From Stenotrophomonas maltophilia (GTDB lineage Bacteria; Pseudomonadota; Gammaproteobacteria; Xanthomonadales; Xanthomonadaceae), in NCBI RefSeq assembly GCF_002205165.1, contig NZ_NIVS01000003.1:1-64000 (forward strand): a stretch of 64,000 nt of DNA. Direction: 5' to 3'. The notes under the pieces were generated by a model. The model saw only the letters and a program-made list of their open reading frames with translations, searched no databases and was not told the origin of the DNA. Each line of letters begins with the position of its first letter. Positions within the stretch are counted from its first letter, which is position 1. The position numbers were made by a program, and so were the translations under genes. Shown in pieces: positions 54,664 through 61,900 of this stretch.

Positions 54664-55056
54664 TCAGTTCGCCGCCGGCGCCGCCATCGACTGCAACTGG
54701 TCGATCACGCCAGGCTCAACGAACACGCAAGCCTGCTCGTCCGCGATCGGCACGTTGAACACCTGCGCGAACACCGTGCGTCGCAGATGGGCCAGGCGGC
54801 CCGTGCGATATGCCTGCTCGGGCTTCATGCGCCCGCCGGCCTGCGAGCCGCTGCGCTGCGGATCGCATTCGACCAGCGCGACAAAGCCGTCGTCGGACAG
54901 TTTCTGATGCTCGGGGCAAAGCCCCCAGCCGGTTGCCGTATGGCGCTCCATGCTCGCGCGCAGGCGCTTGTCCAACAGGACGGCGCCGGTATCGAACGCC
55001 GTGCCGCAAACGAGGCAAACATGCTGTTCGAGGGAAATGTGTGATTTGTCGTTCAT
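54664..55056 (-). CDS. Hypothetical protein with Cys/His zinc-like motif
   Basis: This 130-residue protein is not recognised. The N-terminus has VCLVCGTAF (CxxC) and about 30 residues later LCPEHQKL (Cys and His), which together could bind one zinc ion. The rest is helical with no membrane segment. The ATG at 55056 is chosen because the Cys motif follows closely; upstream in-frame sequence is low-complexity. It is the last ICE backbone-like gene before the defence island. Confidence 0.6.
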   Translation of the reverse strand: MNDKSHISLEQHVCLVCGTAFDTGAVLLDKRLRASMERHTATGWGLCPEHQKLSDDGFVALVECDPQRSGSQAGGRMKPEQAYRTGRLAHLRRTVFAQVFNVPIADEQACVFVEPGVIDQLQSMAAPAAN

Positions 55057-55416
55057 GACGATCTCCGGTTGCACGGGCGGAATTGCCCGGAACCGTCGCC
55101 AGCACGGCGTAGCGCAGCAGTCAGGGGTCGGAGACGGCCACGGGCCGCAAGCGTGCTGGCACGCGCCGCCCTTGACGGCGAGAACGCCGTGATACGGTGA
55201 AGGGACACAGCAAGACCGCCCCCTCACACCACCCCACGCATGCGGGGTTTCCGGTAAGCGGAGCGCGCAGGCCCGGGAGGGCCGGAGGCGTCAGGGGTCA
55301 AAGCCGAATGGCCGCGATTCGGCACGAAGCGCAGCCCGCCAGCCCGCCAGCCCGCCGACGGAACGCCGTGACGCCCGACAGGGGGCTCGGCATGGGCTGT
55401 AGGCTGCCGTCGCTCT
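55057..55416. other. Spacer between ICE backbone and defence island
   Basis: No gene is supported here. An 8-base unit AGCCCGCC is repeated three times at 55333-55356, and fragments shared with other ICE non-coding regions (AAGCCGAATGGCCG at 55300-55313, also near 50073) are present. The junction between backbone and cargo is probably within about 55300-55416. Confidence 0.45.
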
Positions 55417-55486
55417 TTCACTGCACAGTAAAAATTGCCATTCGGCTGAATTTTCGGTAGAGTTCGCATATTTACTGAACAGTGAA
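55417..55486 (+). promoter_or_regulatory. Island promoter with two palindromic operators
   Basis: The 16-mers TTCACTGCACAGTAAA (55417-55432) and TTTACTGAACAGTGAA (55471-55486) are each palindromes of the form TTyACTG-NN-CAGTrAA, 54 bp apart (about five turns). Between them are TTGCCA (55435-55440) and TAGAGT (55458-55463) with a 17-bp spacer, a good sigma70 promoter. The start point would fall at about 55470, so the second operator covers it. AbiEi-type antitoxins repress by binding inverted repeats. Confidence 0.75.
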
Positions 55487-55502
55487 CAAGGCTCCACGCC
55501 GC

Positions 55503-56594
55503 ATGTTTGAGTCCACCCTGACTGAACGAGAGTTGATCGCGCGCTTGGTTGACGCCCTGCGGGAGCTACCCGAGGTAGAGGCCGACCTCGCCCAGGAGCC
55601 AGCCGCCCAGCACAGCGATCGCGGGTACGACGCCCAGGTCGATTTGCACGTTGCTGGGAAGCCCTTCGTCCTGTTGCTTGAAGCCAAGAAGGTCGTCTTT
55701 CCGCGAGATGTCCGCCAAGTAATCTGGCAACTCCGGGCGGCGAGCCACGGGAGGCCCACCGGGCAGCGGGAGAACCCCTTGCCACTCCTCGTCGCCGAGT
55801 CCATCTCCCCCGGCGCGAAGGAACTGCTCAGAAGCGAGCGCGTCGGCTACTACGACAGCGGCGGCAGCCTGTACCTACCCGCCCCCGGTGCGTACCTCTA
55901 TATCGACAAGCCGCCCCCCAAAGCCCTGGCGAAGTCGGTGCGGACGCTGTTCACCGGGCGACGTGCCCAGGTGCTTCACGCCCTGCTGGTGCGGCATCAG
56001 AAGTGGTTCGGCGTCACCGAGTTGGCACAGCAGGCGACGGTGTCGCCCGCCACCGCCTCCCAAGTGCTGACCGAACTGGAGCGCTTCGACTGGCTGGTAG
56101 CGCGTGGGCAAGGCCCGGGGAAGGAGCGCCACCTTCGCGAGCCGGCGGCCTTGCTGGACGCATGGGCCAAGCAGCTCGCCACCATCCGTCCGTCACCTGT
56201 GCGGCGGTACTACGTGCCGGGCACGAAGGCAGACACGCTGGCGACGCGAATCGGCCAGGTCTTCGACGCGCACGAGGTCCAGTACGCGATCAGCCACGAA
56301 GCCGCCGCGCAGCGCTATGCGCCGTTCATTTCTCATGTCTCCCAAGTGCGGGTGCGCGTGCTGATCGGCGCGAACGCCGATGCCGCGATCGGTGACCTGG
56401 ACGCGCGTGTCGTCAATGAGGGCGCCAATTTGGGGGTCATCGAAGCCAAGTCGTCAGGCGAACTGCTGTTTCGCGAGCAGATCGACGGCCTATGGCTGGC
56501 GAGCCCAATTCAGATCTATCTCGACCTGCTGCGTGGCGAAGGCCGCTCCAAGGAAATGGCCGAGCACTTCCGCAAAGAAAGGATCGGCTTCTGA
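55503..56594 (+). CDS. AbiEi-like antitoxin/regulator with nuclease-like N-terminus
   Basis: This is a 363-residue protein. Residues 1 to about 95 contain VDLHVAGKPFVLLLEAKK, resembling a PD-(D/E)XK core (Asp, then Glu-x-Lys). A winged HTH follows (about 160-205: GVTELAQQATVSPATASQVL), then an AbiEi-type C-terminal domain ending SPIQIYLDLLRGEGRSKEMA. AbiEi proteins neutralise the AbiEii nucleotidyltransferase and repress their own promoter; both roles are inferred here. An in-frame GTG at 55482 lies inside an operator and only about 12 bases after the predicted transcription start, so ATG 55503 is preferred. The next gene overlaps (TGATG). Confidence 0.75.
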   Translation: MFESTLTERELIARLVDALRELPEVEADLAQEPAAQHSDRGYDAQVDLHVAGKPFVLLLEAKKVVFPRDVRQVIWQLRAASHGRPTGQRENPLPLLVAESISPGAKELLRSERVGYYDSGGSLYLPAPGAYLYIDKPPPKALAKSVRTLFTGRRAQVLHALLVRHQKWFGVTELAQQATVSPATASQVLTELERFDWLVARGQGPGKERHLREPAALLDAWAKQLATIRPSPVRRYYVPGTKADTLATRIGQVFDAHEVQYAISHEAAAQRYAPFISHVSQVRVRVLIGANADAAIGDLDARVVNEGANLGVIEAKSSGELLFREQIDGLWLASPIQIYLDLLRGEGRSKEMAEHFRKERIGF

Positions 56595-57505
56595 TGGCCA
56601 AGCCCGCAACGCTCGACGGCTACAGCGACCAGTACACCGTGGACTGCGAACGTGTCCTCGTGACGCTGCTGCGCGGTCTCGGACCGTGGAAGGATTCGGT
56701 CTACCTGGTCGGCGGGCTCACGCCGCGGTATCTCGTCGCCGCACGGCCACCCGCGGTGCCGGCGCACGCCGGCACGCTGGATGTGGACATCGTGATCGAT
56801 TTGCAAATCCTGGCCGACACCGAGGCCTATCACACGCTGGAGGACAACCTCAAGAAGATGGGCTTCGAGCGTGCCGAGAACGAAGCCGGGAAGAAGCTCT
56901 CGTGGCGTTGGCAGACCCGCACCGAGCATGGTGCGCTGATGGTGCTGGAACTGCTGGCGGATGCGCCGGACCTCGTTGGCGGCAAGGTACAACCGCTGCC
57001 GACCGAAGGGACGATCTCGGCCCTGAACATCCCGCACTCGTCCATCGTCTTCGACCTGTACCAAGTCACCGAGATCCAGGCCGAACTGCTGGGCGGCAAC
57101 GGCATCGCCACCGAGAAGATCAAGCACGCCAATCTCGTCAGCTTCACCTGCTTGAAGTCCTTCGCGTTCGATCAGCGCTTCGAGCGCAAGGACGCGCACG
57201 ACCTGGTCTATTGCATCGAGCACGCGCCCGAGGGCATGGCCGCCGTGGCCGAAGCCTTCCGCAACGAGCGGCGCGGCAAGCACGGTGCCGTCATCGAGGC
57301 CTCGCTGGTGATCCTGCGCAGCCGTTTCACGGGCGACGAGAAAACCGAGGGCTATCGCAAGGATGGCCCCGTATCGGTCGCCAGGTTCGAGCTCGGTGAA
57401 AGCGACGAGCCAGATCTGCGCGAAGCACGGGCACTGCGGCAGCGGCAGGCCAGTGACGTGATAGAGCAACTGCTGGCCAGGATCGATCAAGGGTCAGCGA
57501 CATGA
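56594..57505 (+). CDS. AbiEii-like nucleotidyltransferase
   Basis: This is a 303-residue protein of the AbiEii/AbiGii class of the DNA polymerase beta superfamily. Visible motifs are LVGGLTPRYLV (about 35-45), the catalytic Asp pair in TLDVDIVID (about 60-68), and IKHANLVSFTCLKSFAF with RKDAHDLVY (about 175-212), matching the conserved Lys/Arg-Asp box. AbiEii toxins act as nucleotidyltransferases and cause abortive infection. Its partner is the AbiEi-like gene just upstream, with which it forms a TGATG junction. It overlaps the next gene (ATGA). Confidence 0.78.
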   Translation: MAKPATLDGYSDQYTVDCERVLVTLLRGLGPWKDSVYLVGGLTPRYLVAARPPAVPAHAGTLDVDIVIDLQILADTEAYHTLEDNLKKMGFERAENEAGKKLSWRWQTRTEHGALMVLELLADAPDLVGGKVQPLPTEGTISALNIPHSSIVFDLYQVTEIQAELLGGNGIATEKIKHANLVSFTCLKSFAFDQRFERKDAHDLVYCIEHAPEGMAAVAEAFRNERRGKHGAVIEASLVILRSRFTGDEKTEGYRKDGPVSVARFELGESDEPDLREARALRQRQASDVIEQLLARIDQGSAT

Positions 57506-58419
57506 GCTTTCCCGCTGACATCAAAGGCTGTATGAAGGACTGCATCCTGTCCCTGTTCTGGCCACGCAAGGATATCGTGGGCTTCTTCGAGAAGCACGGA
57601 TGCACGAAGGCGGAGATCGCGCCTTTGCAGCTCGAGGGCGAGCATGCGCTCAAGCGGCATGAAGTGGTCGATGCTCTGTTCTCCGCACTCGCAGCACGTT
57701 CTGACAACGGCCTTGGCCCGTTCCGGGCGATGCTGCAATCGCTACTGAGCTGGTCGCATTTCGACCCGTACTACTTCGACAAGCTACGCAAGCTGGACCG
57801 CAACACAGCCAACAAGAATCTGGAGCATCTCCGCCAACTGCAGGAAATTCGAGACGCCAAGATCAAGGCCGATCGCGAGCGCAGAGCTGCACAGGAGGCA
57901 GCTCGCCAGCAACCCACGGCGTCGCTCGATCAACTGCGCGCCGAATACCTCGATCTCCTCGCCGACAAGACCTCACGGCAGCAGCGCGGGTACGCGCTGG
58001 AACGGATCTTGGCCGAGTTGTCACGCCTCTCTCATCTGGAGGCCACCGAGGCTTTCCGCGTAAACGGAGAGCAGGTCGATGGCGCAGTGAAGTTCGACGG
58101 GGAACACTATCTGATTGAAGCGAAGTGGCAGGAACGGTCTGCAAGCAACGAGCCCGTCTACCAGTTTGCCGGCAAAGTGGCGGGCAAACTATACGGACGC
58201 GGCCTGTTCATTTCAGTGAATGGCTTTAGTTCAGAGGTTATTCGCAGCCTCGTAATGGGCAAGGAAATTCAAACGCTATTCATCGACGGCGAGGATCTGA
58301 TCTTGGTACTGGAAGGGCACCTGAGTTTGCGGGAGATGATCGATCGCAAAGTCAAGGCGGCACAAACCAAAGGGCTCATCTACGTCCATCCCATATCCGG
58401 TGCCGAGAAGAAGCTCTGA
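57502..58419 (+). CDS. PD-(D/E)XK restriction-endonuclease-like protein
   Basis: This is a 305-residue protein. The N-terminal half is helical, with a charged coiled coil at about 105-140 (EHLRQLQEIRDAKIKADRER). The C-terminal half has an Mrr-like nuclease core: RGYALERILAEL (about 160), then VDGAVKFDGEHYLIEAKWQ, where Asp and Glu-x-Lys form the metal site, then GRGLFISVNGFS. A DNA or RNA nuclease is likely; the target is unknown. It overlaps the AbiEii-like gene by 4 bp, so the three genes form one unit. Confidence 0.72.
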   Translation: MSFPADIKGCMKDCILSLFWPRKDIVGFFEKHGCTKAEIAPLQLEGEHALKRHEVVDALFSALAARSDNGLGPFRAMLQSLLSWSHFDPYYFDKLRKLDRNTANKNLEHLRQLQEIRDAKIKADRERRAAQEAARQQPTASLDQLRAEYLDLLADKTSRQQRGYALERILAELSRLSHLEATEAFRVNGEQVDGAVKFDGEHYLIEAKWQERSASNEPVYQFAGKVAGKLYGRGLFISVNGFSSEVIRSLVMGKEIQTLFIDGEDLILVLEGHLSLREMIDRKVKAAQTKGLIYVHPISGAEKKL

Positions 58420-58420
58420 G

Positions 58421-58480
58421 ATGCAGGCGATCGCTATGTCACCCAAGAACCTGTCAAAGATCCACTGGAATCAAGAATGA
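58421..58480 (+). CDS. Possible 19-codon linker ORF
   Basis: An ATG one base after the nuclease gene stop opens a frame of 19 codons (MQAIAMSPKNLSKIHWNQE) whose TGA overlaps the next ATG (ATGA). A second in-frame ATG is at 58436. It fills the only sizeable gap in the island and could couple translation between the two modules. It is too short to judge by composition. Confidence 0.35.
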   Translation: MQAIAMSPKNLSKIHWNQE

Positions 58481-59085
58481 GCAGCCTCGCCTCCAGCTAT
58501 AGGGGCTATGCCGATCTAGCCAAAGCCCAAGCCGAAGGTGAGGACTACAGAGTGCTTGTGCGTCCGGTCGCGGCGTCGTCGATCGCTGTCATTGCGCCAC
58601 ATGGAGGAAGGATCGAGCAGTACACGTCGGACATCGCCTGCGGCGTTGCTGGAGGAGACTTCAATCTCTACTCCTTTGAAGGAATTAGGCAGTCCGGCAA
58701 CTATTCAACGTTGCATCTGACAAGCCATCGGTTCGACGAGCCGCGTTGTTTGGAACTCCTGTCCAAGTGCGATTACGTCGTTGCGATTCACGGATGCGGC
58801 GGCGATGATCAACGAGTTCTTCTCGGCGGGCTTGATGGACCTTTGAAGCTGGCGATCAGAGAAGCGATGCATGGGATCGGAGTCGATGCCCAAAGCGAGG
58901 ATCACCCGTTTCCCGCCACAGACCCGAAGAACATTTGCAATCGGGGACGACGCGGCATCGGTGTGCAGCTCGAACTGACAATAGGACTCAGGCTGCACGG
59001 ACCACGCGACGCGATATGCAAGGCGATCCGCTCGGTGCTGATGGCGTTGCCGAACGCGGACCGAGGAAGAGGACAAGGGAAATGA
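58477..59085 (+). CDS. Poly-gamma-glutamate hydrolase-like protein
   Basis: This 202-residue protein resembles the PghP/DUF867 family of zinc hydrolases. The motif APHGGRIEQYTSDIA (about 44-58) carries the first His and Glu metal ligands, VVAIHGCGG (about 103-111) the second His, and GIGVQLELT (about 168-176) a possible catalytic Glu. Phage members cut gamma-glutamyl bonds; the substrate here is unknown. It overlaps qatA by ATGA and has no clear ribosome site, which suggests coupled translation. Confidence 0.68.
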   Translation: MSSLASSYRGYADLAKAQAEGEDYRVLVRPVAASSIAVIAPHGGRIEQYTSDIACGVAGGDFNLYSFEGIRQSGNYSTLHLTSHRFDEPRCLELLSKCDYVVAIHGCGGDDQRVLLGGLDGPLKLAIREAMHGIGVDAQSEDHPFPATDPKNICNRGRRGIGVQLELTIGLRLHGPRDAICKAIRSVLMALPNADRGRGQGK

Positions 59086-61016
59086 TCCTGACCGACAACG
59101 AAACCAAAGTCGACCTGCTGAACAACGAGGCCATCGCTGCCACGATCGTCGGGCTGCTTCGTGCCAAGCCCGATCATCCGGTGACGATCGGCGTGCACGG
59201 CGACTGGGGGGCGGGCAAGTCCAGCGTGCTCGAAATGATCGAGGCGGGCTTTGCAGACAAGAACGATGTCCTGTGCCTCAAATTCAATGGGTGGCGTTTT
59301 CAAGGCTTTGAGGACGCGAAGATAGCTCTGATCGAAGGGATCGTCACGGGCCTGGTCGAGAAACGACCAGCGTTGAACAAGGCGGCTGTGGCCGTCAAGG
59401 ATGTCTTCCGCCGCATCGACTGGCTGAAGGTCGCCAAGAGAGCCGGTGGTTTGGCCTTGACCGCCTTCACGGGAATCCCGACGCCCGAGCAAATCGGAGC
59501 CGTCGTCGGCTCGCTCGAAGCGCTGGTGGCAGACCCCGCCAAGCTCGTGACAAAAGAGAACATCTCGACGGCCATCGATGAGGCCAAGGCCCTGCTGAAG
59601 CCGGACGAGTCCAAGAATGTGCCGGAGGAAGTGGAGGCGTTCCGCAAGGCGTTCGACCAGCTCTTGAAAGACGCAGGCATCAAGCAGCTCGTTGTCCTGA
59701 TCGATGACCTCGACCGTTGCCTGCCCGACACCGCCATTGAAACGCTCGAAGCCATCCGGCTGTTCGTGTTCACGGCGCGGACGGCGTTCGTCGTCGCGGC
59801 CGACGAGGCGATGATCGAGTACGCGGTGCGCAAACACTTCCCCGATCTGCCCGACAGCACCGGCCCGCGCGACTACGCCCGCAACTATCTCGAAAAGCTC
59901 ATCCAGGTTCCGTTCCGCATCCCGGCTTTGGGAGAGGCCGAGACGCGGATCTACGTCACGCTGTTGCTAACCGGCGCCGAGATCGGCGAGAACGACGCAG
60001 ACTATGGGAAGCTGATCGCCGTCGCTAGGGAAAAGCTGAAGCGGCCTTGGACCAGCGGCGGTCTGGACGTAGCGACTGTCAAGGCGACACTCGGCAAGCA
60101 GGCCGAGAAGGCGAACAATGCGCTTGCGCTCAGCGACCAGATCGGTCCCATCCTGGCCAGTGGTACGAAGGGCAACCCGAGACAGATCAAGCGCTTTCTC
60201 AACACGCTGTTGTTGCGCGAGCGCACCGCGATCGCACGCGGTTTCGGCGACGACATCAAGCTCCCCGTGCTTGCGAAGCTCATGCTCGCGGAGCGCTTCA
60301 TCCCGAGGTTGTTCGAGCAGATCGCGTTCGTTGCGGCGGTCCATCCGCAAGGGCTGTGCGAAGACCTGGAAGCGCTGGAAACGGGTTTGGCGACGGCTGG
60401 TGACAAAGAGAGTGAGCCCAAGGGACATAAGACCAGCGAGCCCCCGCCCGCACCCGACAGCGCCGTGTTGACCGAGTGGAAGTCGCTGGAGACGGTGCGC
60501 GACTGGGCGCACCTTTCGCCGAAGCTGTCGGGGCTCGATCTGCGCCCCTACCTGTTCGTGACAAAGGACAAGAAGGACTACTTCGGCCCGGTGTCTGTGT
60601 TGGGTCACTTGGCTGGCGTGGTGGAGAAGCTGTTCGGGGGCAAGATGACCGTCCAAGGCTACGACGCCGAGTTGAAGCAGCTCGTGCAGCCCGAAGCCGA
60701 GAAGGTGTTTGAGGCCGTGCGCAGCAAGATCATGAGCACGGGAGCCTTCGACACCAGGCCGGCGGGTGTCGAAGGCCTCGTTGTCCTCGTAAAGGCCCAG
60801 CCCGGCCTTCAGACCCGCTTGATGGATTTCCTGGAGGCACTGCCAAGCGGCAAGTGCGGGCCTTGGGCGGTCAGCGGCTGGCAGGGTGTCATCAAAGACA
60901 CCGAATGTGCCACGCGCCTGACGAAGCTGCTGGGAGACTGGGGCAAGGTCACCAACAACCCCGGCCTCAAGGCAAGCGCCGAAGCAGTGCTCAGGGATCT
61001 GAAGGGAGGCCGTTGA
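59082..61016 (+). CDS. qatA: Qat anti-phage system KAP-family NTPase QatA
   Basis: This is a 644-residue P-loop NTPase of the KAP family. Walker A GVHGDWGAGKSS is at residues 37-48 and Walker B VVLIDDLDRC at 203-212. A moderately hydrophobic stretch (about 119-148) lies between them, as in other KAP proteins, and the sensor-like region KGNPRQIKRFLN is near 365. QatA is the ATPase of the four-gene Qat defence system; mechanism is unknown. The ATG at 59082 overlaps the preceding stop and replaces a longer in-frame start. It forms TGATG with qatB. Confidence 0.88.
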   Translation: MILTDNETKVDLLNNEAIAATIVGLLRAKPDHPVTIGVHGDWGAGKSSVLEMIEAGFADKNDVLCLKFNGWRFQGFEDAKIALIEGIVTGLVEKRPALNKAAVAVKDVFRRIDWLKVAKRAGGLALTAFTGIPTPEQIGAVVGSLEALVADPAKLVTKENISTAIDEAKALLKPDESKNVPEEVEAFRKAFDQLLKDAGIKQLVVLIDDLDRCLPDTAIETLEAIRLFVFTARTAFVVAADEAMIEYAVRKHFPDLPDSTGPRDYARNYLEKLIQVPFRIPALGEAETRIYVTLLLTGAEIGENDADYGKLIAVAREKLKRPWTSGGLDVATVKATLGKQAEKANNALALSDQIGPILASGTKGNPRQIKRFLNTLLLRERTAIARGFGDDIKLPVLAKLMLAERFIPRLFEQIAFVAAVHPQGLCEDLEALETGLATAGDKESEPKGHKTSEPPPAPDSAVLTEWKSLETVRDWAHLSPKLSGLDLRPYLFVTKDKKDYFGPVSVLGHLAGVVEKLFGGKMTVQGYDAELKQLVQPEAEKVFEAVRSKIMSTGAFDTRPAGVEGLVVLVKAQPGLQTRLMDFLEALPSGKCGPWAVSGWQGVIKDTECATRLTKLLGDWGKVTNNPGLKASAEAVLRDLKGGR

Positions 61017-61900
61017 TGGGAACCTCGACAGCTTACGGCGGCCCTGGCGGCGGAACACCGCTTGTTCCTTCATGGCTGGGCGACGCCGGTGGCGGTGACG
61101 CTCCTGCTGCCCCTCCGGGCAATGGGGCAGGTCCGGACGGCCAGGCGCCCGCGGATGGTACTGCGCCACCGGTGCCGCCGAACCGCCCGCCCATTCCCCG
61201 GACTGCGGACCCGCAACGCTTCGCCGGTGCTCGCTCTAACCTCACACGATTCGCGGGCTCCGGCGGTAGCGACCGGGCCAGCCTGGGCCGCGCCGTCTCA
61301 AGGTACGTCTCGACGTCCGCCGGGGGCGCGCGCCAGGCTGCCCAACGCATGGGCGCCTCTCGGGGTTCCGGCGCGCGGCTCCTCGGCTTCCTGACCGATG
61401 CGCAAACGCGGGGTGTGCGCGAGGCGTTGCGAGCGCTGGACCTGGAATCGTTGGCGGGTCGCCCGATCACCGAAATTTTCGTGGGCCTGGCCGACTACAT
61501 CTGTCCGGGCGCGGGAACGGTTGACGAAGGCATCGCCCGCGAGGCCTACATCGAAACCATCGTTGAACTGGCGAGTGAAGGTCTCACCGACCTTGCCACG
61601 TTCACCCCGGATCAGATGCAGACGGTTTTCGAGCTGTATGCCACCCATGCGATCGAGGCGCGCATCTGCAACGACATCGGCACCAAGGCCGTGACCATGC
61701 CAGCGGACGCGCAGGCTGCACACCGCGTCGAGCAGCAGTTGCGCGACTTCATCCGAGGCGGGGTAAGCGACGCGGTCACTCGTGCCAGGGCAGAGACACC
61801 CAATCTCACGCCCGAACGAATTCAGGGCTTCGTGGACGCAGTGTACGAGTCCGCATTCGCGATCTTGCAGACCTTGGGTGATGCGGAGGCCAATCAATGA
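61016..61900 (+). CDS. qatB: Qat anti-phage system protein QatB
   Basis: This is a 294-residue protein. The first 75 residues are low-complexity Gly/Pro/Ala (GGPGGGTPLVP, PPVPPNRPPIP). The remainder is helical (about 90-290; LGFLTDAQTRGVREALRALD, ELYATHAIEARIC). No catalytic motif is visible, as is usual for QatB, whose role is unknown. Identity rests on its place between the KAP NTPase and QueC-like genes and on the flexible N-terminus plus helical core. Junctions are TGATG with qatA and ATGA with qatC. Confidence 0.83.
   Translation: MGTSTAYGGPGGGTPLVPSWLGDAGGGDAPAAPPGNGAGPDGQAPADGTAPPVPPNRPPIPRTADPQRFAGARSNLTRFAGSGGSDRASLGRAVSRYVSTSAGGARQAAQRMGASRGSGARLLGFLTDAQTRGVREALRALDLESLAGRPITEIFVGLADYICPGAGTVDEGIAREAYIETIVELASEGLTDLATFTPDQMQTVFELYATHAIEARICNDIGTKAVTMPADAQAAHRVEQQLRDFIRGGVSDAVTRARAETPNLTPERIQGFVDAVYESAFAILQTLGDAEANQ

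Noticed and set aside
55333..55356. AGCCCGCC triple repeat as a regulatory site
   Set aside because: Short GC-rich tandem units arise easily in this DNA, and it is not placed at a promoter.
55482..55484. GTG start for the AbiEi-like gene
   Set aside because: It lies inside the second operator and about 12 bases from the predicted transcript start, without a ribosome site; ATG 55503 fits better.
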